Origin: an uncultured Roseobacter sp.
GTDB taxonomy: Bacteria > Pseudomonadota > Alphaproteobacteria > Rhodobacterales > Rhodobacteraceae
DNA: 64,000 nt
Assembly (NCBI RefSeq): GCF_947496515.1
Contig: NZ_CANMDB010000010.1
Coordinates: forward strand, 62,001-126,000
Direction: 5' to 3'
The notes beneath the pieces were generated by a model. It saw nothing but the letters and a program-made list of their open reading frames with translations. It made no database searches and had not been told where the DNA came from. Every line of letters starts with the position of its first letter. Position 1 is the first letter of the stretch. Positions 25,496-37,632 of this stretch are shown here, piece after piece. Made by a program: the position numbers and the translations under genes.

Positions 25496-27105
25496 GCCTC
25501 CTTCAGATTGACGACCTATGTGTTGACATCAACGACACGACCCTGCTCAGGCACGTCAGCCTGACCGTCGCCCCGGGCGAGATCCTCGCCATCACTGGCG
25601 AGAGCGGGTCCGGCAAATCCCTCACCGCGCTGGCCATTTTGCAGCTGCTCCCCCCCGGCGCGCGGACTACAGGCCGCATCACCCTCGCAGGGACGCCACT
25701 GACTGACCTGCCGGAGCCTGCGCTCTGCGCCATCCGTGGCCGCGACATCGGCATGGTCTTTCAGGAACCCATGACCGCCCTCAACCCCGTGCACACCATC
25801 GGGCGGCAAGTGGCCGAGACCATTCGTTTGCATGAGGGCGCGACCGCCGCCGAGGCCGCCAGCCGCGCCCGTGAGGTGTTGACCCGGGTTGGCCTGCCGC
25901 CCGACCGCTTCCCGCTCAGCCGGTACCCGCACGAGCTGTCAGGAGGGCAACGCCAGCGCGTTGTCATCGCCATGGCCATCGCCCTGCGTCCCCGGCTGCT
26001 GATCGCCGATGAGCCCACGACAGCGCTCGACGTCACCACGCAGGCACAGATCCTGTCCCTGCTCCGGGGCCTCGTGACCGAGATGGACATGGGCCTGATC
26101 CTCATCACCCATGACCTCGCCGTTGTCGCGGGACTGGCCCATCGCCTGGCCGTCATGTGCCAGGGCGAGATTGTCGAGACCGGGCCGACGGAGCAGGTCC
26201 TGGGCCAGATGCAGCACCCCTATACCCGCGCGCTTTTTGCCGCCTCGACCCACCGGGTCGCGCTGCCGCCGCCACCGCCGCCGGAACCGCTCTTGACCGT
26301 AGAAAACCTGCACCTTTCCTACCGGCTGCCGCGCCCCGGACTTTTCCGTCCACCGGATCTGCTCAAGGCCGTCAGGGGCGTGGATTTTACCCTCCTTCGG
26401 GGTGAGCGGCTCGGGCTGGTGGGAGAGAGCGGGTGCGGCAAATCCACCCTCACCAGGGCATTGCTGGGGCTGGAACGCCCCGACCGGGGCAGCATCACCT
26501 TCGGCGGCCGCCCGGTGTTGTCGGATGGCAAGCCCGACCGCGCCGTCCGCCGCCAGATGCAGGTGGTCTTCCAGGACCCCTTTGGCAGCTTCAACCCGCG
26601 CCACCGGGTGGCCCGTCTGATCACCGAGCCCTTGCATCTGCTGGCAGAGCCGCCCACCGGCGCCGACCGCGACCGTGCGATCGCCGAGGCACTCACCGCC
26701 GTGGGCCTGCGGCCCGAGGATGCCAACCGCTACATCCACAGCTTTTCGGGCGGTCAGCGCCAACGCATCGCCATTGCCCGCGCGCTCATCATCCGGCCAG
26801 AGCTTATCCTCTTTGACGAGGCGGTCTCGGCCCTCGATGTCTCGGTGCGGGCGCGCATTCTCGATCTGATCGCGGGGCTCTGCCGCCGCTACGGCCTGGG
26901 GTATCTCTTTGTCTCCCACGACCTCGGCGTCGTCCGCTCCGTCACCGACAGGGTCATGGTCATGCAAGCGGGTCGGATCGTCGAAGAGGGCCCGACCGAG
27001 GCAATCTTTACTGAGCCTCAACATCCTTACACCAAACTGTTGATCGCAGCCGCCCCCCGGCTGCCTGAACCGAGGACCGAGCTGACAGATGCGCCCCCCG
27101 TCTGA
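25492..27105 (+). CDS. Double-domain ABC transporter ATPase (DppD-DppF fusion)
   Basis: A 537-residue protein with two complete ATPase domains. The first has Walker A GESGSGKS, signature LSGGQRQR and ADEPTTALD; the second has Walker A GESGCGKS, signature FSGGQRQR and FDEAVSALD. This is the fused arrangement of the two oligopeptide-type ATPases. The correct start is ATG 25492, in the ATGA overlap with the permease stop; the frame also runs upstream through the permease gene, which is a shadow. It completes the importer operon. Confidence 0.9.
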   Translation: MSLLQIDDLCVDINDTTLLRHVSLTVAPGEILAITGESGSGKSLTALAILQLLPPGARTTGRITLAGTPLTDLPEPALCAIRGRDIGMVFQEPMTALNPVHTIGRQVAETIRLHEGATAAEAASRAREVLTRVGLPPDRFPLSRYPHELSGGQRQRVVIAMAIALRPRLLIADEPTTALDVTTQAQILSLLRGLVTEMDMGLILITHDLAVVAGLAHRLAVMCQGEIVETGPTEQVLGQMQHPYTRALFAASTHRVALPPPPPPEPLLTVENLHLSYRLPRPGLFRPPDLLKAVRGVDFTLLRGERLGLVGESGCGKSTLTRALLGLERPDRGSITFGGRPVLSDGKPDRAVRRQMQVVFQDPFGSFNPRHRVARLITEPLHLLAEPPTGADRDRAIAEALTAVGLRPEDANRYIHSFSGGQRQRIAIARALIIRPELILFDEAVSALDVSVRARILDLIAGLCRRYGLGYLFVSHDLGVVRSVTDRVMVMQAGRIVEEGPTEAIFTEPQHPYTKLLIAAAPRLPEPRTELTDAPPV

Positions 27106-27146
27106 TCCACCGCCCGCGGCGTGCTCCGCCACGCATCGGTACTGGC

Positions 27147-27644
27147 ATGGATAAGCTCGCGCTCACCCCGATCACTCAGGCACAGCATAGTGAGGATGCA
27201 CTGGATCTGGCCATACGTGCCGCGGATTACGTCACGCTGGAGGTTGGTCACATCCCGGATGCGGCTTTCATCCACGGGTTTTTCACCGCCGCCCCTCCGG
27301 GACTGGGGCCGCAGGACCTGCAGCATTTCGCGATGATGGAGGAAACGGCCATGGCGGGCATGGTCTGTATCGCCGCGGGCTACGAGTACCCTACCGACTG
27401 GTGGATCGGCCTGATGTTGCTGGATCCTGCATTTCGCGGGCGCGGGATTGGCCGGGTTATGCTAGAGTTGATCCGGGGACGAGCCCGCGAGGCCGGCGTC
27501 GGTGCGCTCAAGCTTGCGGTGCTGGAGGCCAACACACGTGGCACCAAATTCTGGCTGCGCGAGGGCTTTCTGCCACATCGCTACGCTGCCGCAACACCGG
27601 ACAGCGACGGTCATAACAGATGGGTGCTCGCCCAAACGCTCTGA
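27147..27644 (+). CDS. GNAT-family N-acetyltransferase
   Basis: A 165-residue acetyltransferase with the acetyl-CoA loop RGRGIGRVMLE, preceded by the strand LMLLDPAF and followed by LKLAVLEANTRGTKFWLREGF, a typical GNAT core. Such proteins acetylate amino groups of small molecules or proteins. The start ATG 27147 is 41 bp after the ATPase stop, and the gene is followed by the SDR gene after 12 bp, so it is part of the same rightward run. The substrate may be an imported amine, but sequence does not show this. Confidence 0.8.
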   Translation: MDKLALTPITQAQHSEDALDLAIRAADYVTLEVGHIPDAAFIHGFFTAAPPGLGPQDLQHFAMMEETAMAGMVCIAAGYEYPTDWWIGLMLLDPAFRGRGIGRVMLELIRGRAREAGVGALKLAVLEANTRGTKFWLREGFLPHRYAAATPDSDGHNRWVLAQTL

Positions 27645-27656
27645 GGGGGAGAGAAC

Positions 27657-28403
27657 ATGCGACTGACCGGAAAAACAGCCATCGTCACGGGGGGTGCATC
27701 GGGCTTTGGCGCGGGCATCGTGCGCAAATTTACCGCCGAGGGCGCGCGCGTCATGATCGCCGACATCAACACCGCCGGTGCCCGCAGCCTCGCGGATCAG
27801 ATGGGGGATCATGCGCTGGCGGCGGAGGTCAACGTGGCTGACGGCGCCTCCGTCGATGCGATGGCGCGGCTGGCGTTCGACAGCTGGGGCCATGTGGACA
27901 TTCTGGTGAACAACGCGGGCGTCACGCATCTGCCCGCAGATCTGGAAACAGTGACGGAGGAAGACTTCGACCGGGTGCTCGCCGTCAACGTCAAATCAGT
28001 CTATCTGACCGCGCGGGCATTTGTCCCCCATATGAAGGAGCGGGGCGCGGGTGCTGTGCTCAACGTCGCCTCCACCGCCGGGGTCAGCCCGCGCCCACGG
28101 CTCAGCTGGTACAACGCCTCCAAAGGCTGGCTGATCACCGCGACCAAGGCGATGGCGGTCGAACTGGCCCCCCACGGCATCCGCGTCAACGCGCTGAACC
28201 CCGTGGCCGGAGAGACACCGCTTCTGAAATCCTTCATGGGGGAGGACACGCCGGAGATGCGCGCAAAGTTCCTGTCCACCATCCCGCTGGGCCGGTTTTC
28301 CACACCGCAGGACATGGGTAACGCGGCGTGCTTTCTATGCTCGGAGGAGGCGTCGATGATCACCGGCGTCGCCATGGAAGTCGACGGAGGGCGTTGCATA
28401 TGA
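27657..28403 (+). CDS. SDR-family oxidoreductase
   Basis: A 248-residue short-chain dehydrogenase/reductase. The NAD(P)-binding motif is GGASGFGAGI, NNAG follows in ILVNNAGVTHLP, and the active site comprises Ser in NVASTAG and YxxxK in WYNASKGW. Such enzymes oxidise or reduce hydroxyl/keto groups. It starts at ATG 27657 behind GGGGGAGAG, and its stop overlaps the cupin gene ATG (ATGA), indicating coupled translation and a joint catabolic role. Substrate unknown. Confidence 0.88.
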   Translation: MRLTGKTAIVTGGASGFGAGIVRKFTAEGARVMIADINTAGARSLADQMGDHALAAEVNVADGASVDAMARLAFDSWGHVDILVNNAGVTHLPADLETVTEEDFDRVLAVNVKSVYLTARAFVPHMKERGAGAVLNVASTAGVSPRPRLSWYNASKGWLITATKAMAVELAPHGIRVNALNPVAGETPLLKSFMGEDTPEMRAKFLSTIPLGRFSTPQDMGNAACFLCSEEASMITGVAMEVDGGRCI

Positions 28404-28750
28404 CGCCCGTGAACCTCGCCGAAAAACTCAGCCGGATCACCACCCATTGGGATCCGCATGTGGTGGCGGACTACAACGACAATGACGTCATGGTCGTTCG
28501 GTTCCAGGGCGCGTTTCCGTTTCATCTGCACGAGGATACGGATGATTTCTTTCTGGTGCTGGAGGGGGAGATGACAATGGATCTCGACGGCAGCAGCCAT
28601 CCCGTCAAAGCGGGCGAGATCTTTGTCGTGCCCAAGGGTGTCACCCATCGCCCGCGGGCGGAGGCGGAGTGTCAGGTGCTGCTGATCGAACCCAAGGGCG
28701 TGCCCAACACCGGCGACCCCGCGACCGCCGCTGCAAAACCGAGGATCTGA
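28400..28750 (+). CDS. Small cupin-domain protein
   Basis: A 116-residue single-domain cupin. The two cupin motifs are seen as PFHLHEDTDDFFLVLEGEM and KAGEIFVVPKGVTHRP, with His residues that could bind a metal. Such cupins act as isomerases, dioxygenases or binding proteins in small-molecule catabolism. ATG 28400 overlaps the SDR stop; the upstream part of the frame is a shadow of the SDR gene. It probably works in the same pathway as the SDR. Confidence 0.82.
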   Translation: MTPVNLAEKLSRITTHWDPHVVADYNDNDVMVVRFQGAFPFHLHEDTDDFFLVLEGEMTMDLDGSSHPVKAGEIFVVPKGVTHRPRAEAECQVLLIEPKGVPNTGDPATAAAKPRI

Positions 28751-28867
28751 GGCGCCGCCGCCCCAGCCACAAAAATCCGCGTCGTGCGATCCATGCGAAC
28801 ACCCCATTGAGAGACGCAAGACTTTAAGGCACCCTGCGTGCAATGCGCCTTGCACAGAGCACCCGAT

Positions 28868-29854
28868 ATGATCCCCGGCCCCCGCAATCTGATTACCGAC
28901 ATTCCCGGCCTGAAGGTCGGTAACGCGCAGGATGCCTTGCTGAAATCAGGGACGACGGTGCTGACGGCGGATCGACCCTTTACCGCCTCCGTCCATGTGA
29001 TGGGCGGCGCCCCCGGCACGCGGGAGACGGATCTGCTGGCCCCTGACAAGACAGTTGAGGATATCGATGCGCTGGTGCTGTCCGGCGGCTCGGCCTTCGG
29101 GCTCGATGCCTGCGGCGGGGTAGCGGCGGCCCTGCGCGCGGCGGGGCGCGGCTTTCCCGTGGGGCCCGTGCACGTGCCCATCGTGCCCGGGGCCATCCTC
29201 TTTGATCTGCTGAACGGCGGCGTAAAGGACTGGGACGACAACCCCTACACCGCCCTTGGACGCGCGGCCTTTAAGGCCGCATGCGCGGACTTCAACCTGG
29301 GCAGCCATGGCGCGGGAACCGGCGCGCTGACCGGCACATTGAAAGGCGGGCTGGGTTCCGCCTCGCTGATCCTCCCCGATGGCACCACCGTCGGCGCGCT
29401 GGTCGCGGCCAACCCGGTGGGCGCTGTGACGACGCAGGGCAACCGGCATTTCTACGCTGCCCCCTTCGAGATCGACGGCGAGTTCGGCGGGTTGGGTCCT
29501 GATCCCTCCACGGGGCTGGGGCGGGACATGAGCAATGCCAAGGCCGAGGCGTTTGCGGCATTGGCCAATACCACCATCGCCATCGTGGCCACGGACGCGC
29601 GGCTCAGCAAATCCCAGTGTCACCGCGTTGCCGTGGCCGCCCATGACGGGATCGGGCGCGCCTGCGTCCCGGCACACACGCCCGCCGACGGCGATCTGGT
29701 CTTTGCCGTCTCCAGCCGCGACCGCGAGGCGGGCGACACCGCGCTGATCGGCCATGCCGCCGCGCTCTGTCTGACCCGCGCGATTGCCCGCGCGGTCTTC
29801 GAAGCCAGCGCGGCACCGGGCGATCTGCTGCCCTGCTGGCGAGATCTGAGCTGA
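28868..29854 (+). CDS. P1-family (DmpA-like) peptidase
   Basis: A 328-residue peptidase of family S58/P1, self-processing Ntn-like enzymes that release N-terminal residues or cleave beta-peptides. It starts with NLITDIPGLKVGNAQ, has the conserved LSGGSAFGLDACGGV, and the probable nucleophile is Ser164 in LKGGLGSASLIL. No signal peptide is present. The start ATG 28868 follows a gap of 117 bp after the cupin gene. With the peptide importer and M20 peptidase nearby it may degrade imported peptides. It converges with dxs. Confidence 0.85.
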   Translation: MIPGPRNLITDIPGLKVGNAQDALLKSGTTVLTADRPFTASVHVMGGAPGTRETDLLAPDKTVEDIDALVLSGGSAFGLDACGGVAAALRAAGRGFPVGPVHVPIVPGAILFDLLNGGVKDWDDNPYTALGRAAFKAACADFNLGSHGAGTGALTGTLKGGLGSASLILPDGTTVGALVAANPVGAVTTQGNRHFYAAPFEIDGEFGGLGPDPSTGLGRDMSNAKAEAFAALANTTIAIVATDARLSKSQCHRVAVAAHDGIGRACVPAHTPADGDLVFAVSSRDREAGDTALIGHAAALCLTRAIARAVFEASAAPGDLLPCWRDLS

Positions 29855-29943
29855 TAGGCAACGGTACCTGAGCAGTGTCGCTGCATCCCAAAGAGGCGTA
29901 AAGACGCCCACCGAGACGGGCAAAAGACAGACGACTCTGGGCC

Positions 29944-31884
29944 TCAGATCCGGCCCGGCCCGTGCAGTTCGACGATCTTGCGTTCCTGCTCCAGCGCGCT
30001 CATCACAGTTGTAAAAATGCCTTCGGCATCGACGCCTGCGTTGCGGTACATCTCGGCCGGGGCCGCCTGATCAATGAACCTGTCCGGCAGGCAGAGCGTC
30101 CGAACCCGGCAGCCGTGATCAAGGAACCCGTGCCCCGCCATCGCCTGCAGCACCATTGCACCGAACCCACCCTGCGCGCCCTGTTCGACCGTGATCAGCG
30201 CCTTGTGGGTCAGCGCCAGCCGCGCGATTAAATCCATATCCAGCGGTTTGGCAAAGCGCGCATCGGCGATGGTCGCGTCAATGCCTTCGGCCTCCAAAAG
30301 GGTGGCAGCGGTTTCGCACTCGCCGAGCAGCGTGCCCAGTGACAGGATCGCCACATCGCCGGAGCCTTCGCGGATCATCCGGCCTTTGCCGATCTCCAGC
30401 ACCTTGCCTTGCGCGGGCAGTTCCGCCCCGGTGCCGTTGCCCCGCGGATACCGGAAAGCAATCGGCCCGCTGTCATGCGCGGCGGCAGTGGCGACCATAT
30501 GTTTCAGCTCCGCCTCATCGGCGGCGGCCATGACCACCATGCCCGGCAGCGCGCCCAGATACCCGATGTCGAAGGCCCCTGCGTGCGTGGCACCATCCGC
30601 CCCCACCAGCCCTGCGCGGTCGATGGCAAAACGGACCGGCAGCCCCTGCAGGGCCACATCATGCACGACCTGGTCATAGCCGCGCTGCAGAAAGGTCGAA
30701 TAGATTGCACAGAAGGGTTTTAGCCCCGCTGCTGCCATCCCGGCGGCAAAGGTCACCCCGTGCTGCTCGGCAATACCCACGTCAAAGACCCGCCCCGGAA
30801 AGCGCTTGGCCATCCGGTCCACGCCGGTTCCGCCGGGCATGGCCGCGGTCACCGCGACTACGCGTGGATCGCGGGCTGCTTCTTCGGTGAGCGCGTCACC
30901 GAACACGCCCGTGTAAGACGGCGCGTTGGCCTTAGCCTTGGCCTGCACGCCGGTGTCCACGTCGAATTTCGCGACACCGTGGTATTTGTCAGCGGAGCCC
31001 TCGGCGGGCGCGTATCCCTTGCCCTTGACCGTACAGCAATGGATCAGAACCGGGCCGGTCGCGCGGGTCTTGGCCGCACGCAACACGCTCAGCAGCTGGC
31101 CTACGTCGTGGCCGTCGATGGGTCCGATGTAGTCAAAGCCCAGCTCTTCGAAAAACGTCCCCCGGCTCTCCAGCCCGGTCACCATCTCGCGGGCGCGACG
31201 TGCTCCCTCGCGCACCGGTTTGGGGGCCATTTGCTCCATCCCCTCGGCCATGGCCACCAGACCACCGAAGGGCCCGCGTTTGGTCAGGTCCGACAGGCTG
31301 GACAGATAGGAGGACATTGCGCCCACGGGCGGGGCGATCGACATCTCGTTGTCGTTGAGGATCACAAAGAGCCTGCGGCCTTCGGCACCCGCGTTGTTCA
31401 TCGCCTCATAGGCCATGCCCGCGCTGATCGACCCGTCACCGATCACCGCGACAGCATCGCCCGTCGGCTGGCCCATGTCGCGCCCCACCGCAAAGCCGAG
31501 CGCTGCGGAAATCGACGTACTGGAATGCGCGGCTCCAAAGGGGTCGTATTCGCTCTCGCTGCGCTTGGTGAAGCCCGAGAGCCCCCCGCCCTGCCGCAGC
31601 GTGTGCATCCTGTCGCGCCGCCCGGTCAGGATCTTGTGCGGATAGCACTGGTGGCCCACGTCCCAGATCAGCTTGTCCCGCGGTGTATCAAAGACCGCGT
31701 GCAGCGCCACGCTCAGCTCCACCACGCCGAGGGAGGAGCCCAGATGCCCGCCCGTCTGGCTGACAGCGTCTATGACTTCGCTGCGCAGCTCATCCGCAAG
31801 CGTCGCAAGCGCGCTGTCGGTCAGCTGCCGCAGATCGGCAGGGCCCGCAATACGGTCCAGTGTCGGTGTGTTCGGGTGGGTCAT
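29944..31884 (-). CDS. dxs: 1-deoxy-D-xylulose-5-phosphate synthase
   Basis: A 646-residue thiamine-diphosphate enzyme that condenses pyruvate and glyceraldehyde-3-phosphate, the first step of the MEP isoprenoid pathway. Clear motifs are [15 protein letters not shown], the ThDP/Mg site [18 protein letters not shown] and the transketolase region [14 protein letters not shown]. The product feeds carotenoids and the phytyl tail of bacteriochlorophyll, which explains its place at the border of the photosynthesis cluster. ATG 31882-31884 was chosen because GGAG stands nine bases upstream; the ATG three codons before has no proper spacing. It lies downstream of pufC behind a terminator. Confidence 0.93.
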   Translation of the reverse strand: MTHPNTPTLDRIAGPADLRQLTDSALATLADELRSEVIDAVSQTGGHLGSSLGVVELSVALHAVFDTPRDKLIWDVGHQCYPHKILTGRRDRMHTLRQGGGLSGFTKRSESEYDPFGAAHSSTSISAALGFAVGRDMGQPTGDAVAVIGDGSISAGMAYEAMNNAGAEGRRLFVILNDNEMSIAPPVGAMSSYLSSLSDLTKRGPFGGLVAMAEGMEQMAPKPVREGARRAREMVTGLESRGTFFEELGFDYIGPIDGHDVGQLLSVLRAAKTRATGPVLIHCCTVKGKGYAPAEGSADKYHGVAKFDVDTGVQAKAKANAPSYTGVFGDALTEEAARDPRVVAVTAAMPGGTGVDRMAKRFPGRVFDVGIAEQHGVTFAAGMAAAGLKPFCAIYSTFLQRGYDQVVHDVALQGLPVRFAIDRAGLVGADGATHAGAFDIGYLGALPGMVVMAAADEAELKHMVATAAAHDSGPIAFRYPRGNGTGAELPAQGKVLEIGKGRMIREGSGDVAILSLGTLLGECETAATLLEAEGIDATIADARFAKPLDMDLIARLALTHKALITVEQGAQGGFGAMVLQAMAGHGFLDHGCRVRTLCLPDRFIDQAAPAEMYRNAGVDAEGIFTTVMSALEQERKIVELHGPGRI

Positions 31885-31963
31885 GGCGCACATCTCCGTT
31901 TGTGTGGGGGGAGCGGCGGGCGTTTGCCAAAGCCCTGGTCGCCGCTCGACCCGAAAAAGAAAA

Positions 31964-31997
31964 GGCGCCGCATTCGGGTGACCCCGAGTGCGACGCC
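31964..31997 (-). terminator. Terminator at the end of the puf operon
   Basis: Arms GGCG-CGCA-TCGGG and CCCGA-TGCG-CGCC form a long stem with one mismatch, one wobble pair and a TGAC loop. On the minus strand it is followed by a T-rich run (CTTTTCTTTTT), right for ending pufC transcripts before dxs. A second hairpin (TTCCTGT/ACAGGAA, 32001-32019) stands just upstream. Confidence 0.8.
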
Positions 31998-32113
31998 AGG
32001 TTCCTGTAGCCAACAGGAAGGGAACCGGGGTTTTTAGGCCCCGCTGCCCGGACCCAGGAAGCCAGGGGTCCGTGCGCGGCTGGGGCGGGGGGCGACGGGT
32101 GCCGCCCGACGCC

Positions 32114-33229
32114 TCATTCGTAGACCGGCGCCTCCGTCGTCGCGAGCTCGGGCCAGTCTGCAATCACGTTCATTCCCTGCAGCGGGCGCTGATAGCCCTT
32201 GTGGCAGGTCTTGCACGCAGCCTTCGGGGCATCGGCATAGATCGGGCCGAGCCGTTCCGGCGGATATTCATCTTCCAGCGGGATGAGATACTCCTGGTTC
32301 ATCTCGATCACCATCTGACGGCCCAGCAGCGCCGTCGCCCACTGAGGCGTGTGCTGTTCGGGGTCGTAGAAGGCGCGGGAGTTGTGGCAGAAGACACAGT
32401 TCACCCCGAGCGAGTTGGAGAAGTAGTTCATCAGCGAGTAGGTCATCTCCGTCTTCTGGATGGAGGCGACGTCCTCGTCGTTGGGGATCCCTGGCACACG
32501 GCTTTCCAGATCGTGGACATTCACCGGCTCGTAGTCGGTCAGGTACACTTCCAGCGCGTTGGAGGGCAGCGAGGTGAACTGGCTGGCCGTGGTCGCGCGG
32601 TTCTGCACCGACGCCCAGCCGCCCGCCGCCTCGTTCACCGGGCTGATACGGAACCAGATCTCCGAGGGTACATTTTCGCCGCGGTGGCAGGTGTAGCAGT
32701 TCACGCCCACTTCCTCGACTGCATTGACGTGACCGCTCCAGTTCTCGTTGATGTTCTGCGTCATCTGGATCATCCGGCGCGACACGATCTTGGTGTAGAG
32801 ATTATCCTCGCCGTAGGTTTCCAGATCGCCTTCGCCGTGACAGTAGACGCAGCCCTGCTCGGGCGAGACCCACTGCGTCATGGCCGTCATGACCCGGTTG
32901 AAGTTGTCCTCCGTCAGATCGCCGAGCACCTGCACATTCTCGTAGATGTCACGGGCCAGCGGCTCGTCGCCTTCGGGAATGTAAGGCTCCTCGGTATAGT
33001 AATCCTCGATCGTCGGATCCTCTTGCAGCCGGACCAGATTGAACTCGGGCACCGACATGCCCGTGCCGCGTGGACCAGTCTGCAGCGACGCGGTCTGCAG
33101 CGGGTTGCCGAAGGTCACCACCATGGCCGCCACAAAAACAGCTGCACCGATCACCCCGATCAGGATTGCCGGACCGAAGATGTTGGTCGGGTTATCCGCG
33201 TTCCATTTGTCGAACCACTTGGGCAGCAT
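32114..33229 (-). CDS. pufC: Photosynthetic reaction centre tetraheme cytochrome c subunit
   Basis: A 371-residue periplasmic cytochrome anchored by one N-terminal helix (about 18-41). Four heme-attachment motifs are visible: CVYCH, CYTCH, CVFCH and CKTCH. PufC rereduces the special pair of the reaction centre using electrons from soluble cytochrome c. There is no lipobox cysteine, so the anchor is a transmembrane helix. The start ATG 33227-33229 follows GAAGGAGG and lies two bases behind the pufM stop. It is the last gene of the puf operon; its presence with absence of pufX is typical for Roseobacter-type phototrophs. Confidence 0.95.
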   Translation of the reverse strand: MLPKWFDKWNADNPTNIFGPAILIGVIGAAVFVAAMVVTFGNPLQTASLQTGPRGTGMSVPEFNLVRLQEDPTIEDYYTEEPYIPEGDEPLARDIYENVQVLGDLTEDNFNRVMTAMTQWVSPEQGCVYCHGEGDLETYGEDNLYTKIVSRRMIQMTQNINENWSGHVNAVEEVGVNCYTCHRGENVPSEIWFRISPVNEAAGGWASVQNRATTASQFTSLPSNALEVYLTDYEPVNVHDLESRVPGIPNDEDVASIQKTEMTYSLMNYFSNSLGVNCVFCHNSRAFYDPEQHTPQWATALLGRQMVIEMNQEYLIPLEDEYPPERLGPIYADAPKAACKTCHKGYQRPLQGMNVIADWPELATTEAPVYE

Positions 33230-33231
33230 GA

Positions 33232-34227
33232 TCAGTCCTCCTTCCCGATGAAGGCTTCGTAGGAGCCGTAGTCTTCGTAGCCGTAGGAGCCGTCATACAT
33301 CGGTGCGAAGTTGTGCTCCTGCGCCCAGATGAACCAGTTGTCGACGACCGTCCCGGTCAGCAGGATCCCGATCCCGCCTGTGATGGGCGTCAGAACCGCG
33401 AACCACCAGGCCCAGCGGTGGATACCTTCCATGGTGGCATTAAAGCCCATGGTCCAGCGCCAGAAGAGGGCCGCACGTTCGGTGGCTGTCCCGCGGTCGT
33501 AGATCTGTTCCAGCTCCCGGTCGCCGCCGTAGCGGGTCACTGCGAGGATCGTGCCGCCGTGCATGCAGAAGAGCAGCACAGAGCCATAGAGGAACACGAT
33601 CGAGAGACAGTGGAACGGGTTGTAGTAGAGGTTGCCGTAGCGGATCGAGAACGCCGTGGTCCAGTCAAGGTGCGGGAAGATGCCATAAGGCACTGCTTCG
33701 CTCCATGATCCCATCAGAACCGGCCGGAAAAGACCCAGCACCAGGAACAGCCACACCGCAGCGGCAAAGCCCCAGAAGATGTGCTTGCCCATCTTGTGTT
33801 GTTGCGCCAGCAGATAGGCCCGCAGCAACCAGGTCAGCACAGACACCAGCAGAAAGAAGCTGGCGATGATGTACCACCCGCCCTCATCCAGCGGCGGGAT
33901 CGACAGACCATACTCAGGCGACGGCGGCTCAAGCGCGAGCCAGAAGAGCTGCCGGATGAACTGCGGGATCGAATAGCCGACCTGCGCCAGCATGTTGAAG
34001 CCAACGATGACGAACCACGCGATGCCTGTCGCAAAGGCCACCAGCGTCGTCCAGCCGACATAGTAGGGTCCGAGTTGCGCGTTTCCGAAGAGGCCGACCA
34101 GGGTGTTGAACCGCGGCTTGCCGACGCGTTCCTCCATCATGTTGTTGCCCTGATCATCCATGCCCCATTCGGGGTTCCCCTGGACCTGCACCTGGGTGAA
34201 GATGTTCTGGTATTCAGGAAAAGCCAT
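33232..34227 (-). CDS. pufM: Photosynthetic reaction centre subunit M
   Basis: A 331-residue integral membrane protein with five transmembrane helices that binds bacteriochlorophyll, bacteriopheophytin, quinone and the non-heme iron together with PufL. Family marks are [13 protein letters not shown] at the start, the His-containing [21 protein letters not shown] and [26 protein letters not shown] two codons upstream overlaps the pufL stop (GTGA), but ATG 34225-34227 has GGAGG at nine bases and gives the usual N-terminus MAFPEYQN. pufC follows after two bases. Confidence 0.96.
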   Translation of the reverse strand: MAFPEYQNIFTQVQVQGNPEWGMDDQGNNMMEERVGKPRFNTLVGLFGNAQLGPYYVGWTTLVAFATGIAWFVIVGFNMLAQVGYSIPQFIRQLFWLALEPPSPEYGLSIPPLDEGGWYIIASFFLLVSVLTWLLRAYLLAQQHKMGKHIFWGFAAAVWLFLVLGLFRPVLMGSWSEAVPYGIFPHLDWTTAFSIRYGNLYYNPFHCLSIVFLYGSVLLFCMHGGTILAVTRYGGDRELEQIYDRGTATERAALFWRWTMGFNATMEGIHRWAWWFAVLTPITGGIGILLTGTVVDNWFIWAQEHNFAPMYDGSYGYEDYGSYEAFIGKED

Positions 34228-34229
34228 GC

Positions 34230-35099
34230 TCACATCCCTCCCGTGATCGAGGTGGAGGTCGAGGTGCCGATGGGCTCACCCCAGATCGGCAGTTCCAGCC
34301 ACCAGTTCCACCATTCGGGCCAACCCGCTGTCCAGACAGGACCGGAGATGATGATGCAGACCGCGGACCATAGCCCTGCGTTAATCGCCAGCAGATAGCC
34401 CACACGGTGGATGCCCAGCGTGCCCACCGAATAGCCGATGAAATCGCGAAAGAAGGTGTCTTCGTGATCGGGCGTCTTGGCCTCTTCGCCCTTCTCAGGA
34501 TTACAGGCCGACAGGATCAGCCCGCCGTGCAGCGCCAGCGCCAGCGTTGTCGTAAAGAACAGCGTGACGGCCAGCATATGCGCCGGGTTGTAGTGGAAGT
34601 GCAGATAGGCGTAGCCCGTGTTGCTCACCCAATCGAGGTGGCTGAAGATCCCGTAAGGGAACCCGTGCCCCCAAGCGCCCATCAGCAGCGGGCGAAAGAT
34701 CACCAGCGTCATATAGGCGACAATCGCCGCGGCGAAACCGAAGGGCACGTGATACCCCATGCCCAGCTTGCGGCAGATTTCAACCTCGCGCAGCGCCCAG
34801 CTGATGAACGCCCCGGTCGCGCAGAAGGTGATGATCTGCCACAGACCCCCCTCCAGCAGCGGCGCCATGCCGAGCCCGTAGCTCAGATCCGGCGGTGCGA
34901 TATTGATCAGCCAGGGATTGAACGTGCCCTGCTGGCTCGCGCCCCAAAAGATCAGAATGGTTCCGAGCAGGGCGAAGAAGATCGTCGTGACACCGAAGAA
35001 GCCCACATAAAATGGCCCTACCCAGAAGTCGAACAGATCGCCCCCGATCAGCGTCCCTCCGCGGACGCGATATTTTCTTTCGAAGCTGAGCAACGCCAT
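34230..35099 (-). CDS. pufL: Photosynthetic reaction centre subunit L
   Basis: A 289-residue protein with five transmembrane helices. It starts [17 protein letters not shown] and has [36 protein letters not shown] with pigment/iron-binding histidines, and the quinone-side segment [17 protein letters not shown]. It pairs with PufM to form the photochemical core. ATG 35097-35099 was chosen; the frame continues upstream through the pufA-pufL spacer without a fitting start. The stop overlaps the pufM region. The 234-bp leader in front contains a stable hairpin. Confidence 0.96.
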   Translation of the reverse strand: MALLSFERKYRVRGGTLIGGDLFDFWVGPFYVGFFGVTTIFFALLGTILIFWGASQQGTFNPWLINIAPPDLSYGLGMAPLLEGGLWQIITFCATGAFISWALREVEICRKLGMGYHVPFGFAAAIVAYMTLVIFRPLLMGAWGHGFPYGIFSHLDWVSNTGYAYLHFHYNPAHMLAVTLFFTTTLALALHGGLILSACNPEKGEEAKTPDHEDTFFRDFIGYSVGTLGIHRVGYLLAINAGLWSAVCIIISGPVWTAGWPEWWNWWLELPIWGEPIGTSTSTSITGGM

Positions 35100-35308
35100 C
35101 TTCATTCTCCGCGTGTGTGCGGCACGCCCGAATTCGGTCGAACGGCTGGTCAGTGCCCGCCCGGGTTCTGCCCGGATGCGGTCTGTCTTCCCAGCCCGAT
35201 CTGCCACAAAGGCGGGGGCCGTCGTTTAATTCTCTTTGGTTGGTCGCGGGCGGGGGCGCACACAGATCCGCCCGCAACTATCCTCGTGCATCGAGCACCT
35301 GCCATCTA

Positions 35309-35328
35309 CGCGCCCCGCAAAGGGCGCG
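35309..35328 (-). promoter_or_regulatory. Intercistronic RNA hairpin between pufA and pufL
   Basis: Seven-bp arms CGCGCCC and GGGCGCG enclose a six-base loop just five bases after the pufA stop. In Rhodobacter a hairpin at this place protects pufBA mRNA from 3' decay, giving more antenna than reaction-centre protein; the same role is inferred here. Confidence 0.7.
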
Positions 35329-35333
35329 CAGAC

Positions 35334-35498
35334 TTATTCGGCTTCGTACTTGACGGCGGCTCTTTCGAACCAGTTGAAGTTGTCCGTGCTGAGCAGGACG
35401 AGGTGAATCATCGCTGCAAGCAGAAACAGAAAAACGCCTTGTGCAACAAACACACGACGCGGATCGAAGATGAGCCAGATCTTGTAGAACTTTGCCAT
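35334..35498 (-). CDS. pufA: Light-harvesting LH1 alpha polypeptide
   Basis: A 54-residue antenna polypeptide, too short for a usual ORF cut-off. The N-terminus [20 protein letters not shown] is the classic alpha-chain start; one membrane helix follows with the bacteriochlorophyll-binding His in [11 protein letters not shown], then NFNWFE. It forms the LH1 ring with PufB around the reaction centre. ATG 35496-35498 has GGAGGGA upstream, and the gene follows pufB after 14 bases. Confidence 0.95.
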   Translation of the reverse strand: MAKFYKIWLIFDPRRVFVAQGVFLFLLAAMIHLVLLSTDNFNWFERAAVKYEAE

Positions 35499-35512
35499 AT
35501 TTCAATCCCTCC

Positions 35513-35659
35513 TCAGAACCACGGGAACACAAGGAACGTCGCCAAATGAGCAACCACGGCAACGGCTGAAAACAGCCAGAGCCCGCTCATATAGACGGCA
35601 TGAAGTTCCTGCGCCTGTTCGTCTGTTAGACCTGTGAAAGACAGGTTATCATCAGCCAT
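35513..35659 (-). CDS. pufB: Light-harvesting LH1 beta polypeptide
   Basis: A 48-residue antenna polypeptide. It has the typical acidic N-terminus ([20 protein letters not shown]), a membrane helix with the pigment-ligating His in [14 protein letters not shown], and a second conserved His (ELHAVYM). ATG 35657-35659 follows a strong GGAGGAA site. It is the first structural gene after pufQ and is followed closely by pufA. The pair codes for the B870-type core antenna. Confidence 0.95.
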   Translation of the reverse strand: MADDNLSFTGLTDEQAQELHAVYMSGLWLFSAVAVVAHLATFLVFPWF

Positions 35660-35902
35660 AAATATTCCTCCGGAACGTTATGCTGACGCCGCGCACCCCG
35701 CGGCCGGGTCCTTTGGGGGTCTCCCCCCTCGGGGTTCTGTCCACCTTGGAAAAGGCGAGCAGTCTTGACCTCGACAGGCGCACGTCAGTCGAGAGATCGG
35801 GACACGATCCGGGGCCGACGCCCTGATCTCGTGCAAGGTGGGTCACGCCGAAAAGATCCTCACACCGCAGGTGTGGTGCCATGGTATGAAGATCGTGCCG
35901 GA

Positions 35903-37632
<1,730 letters not shown>

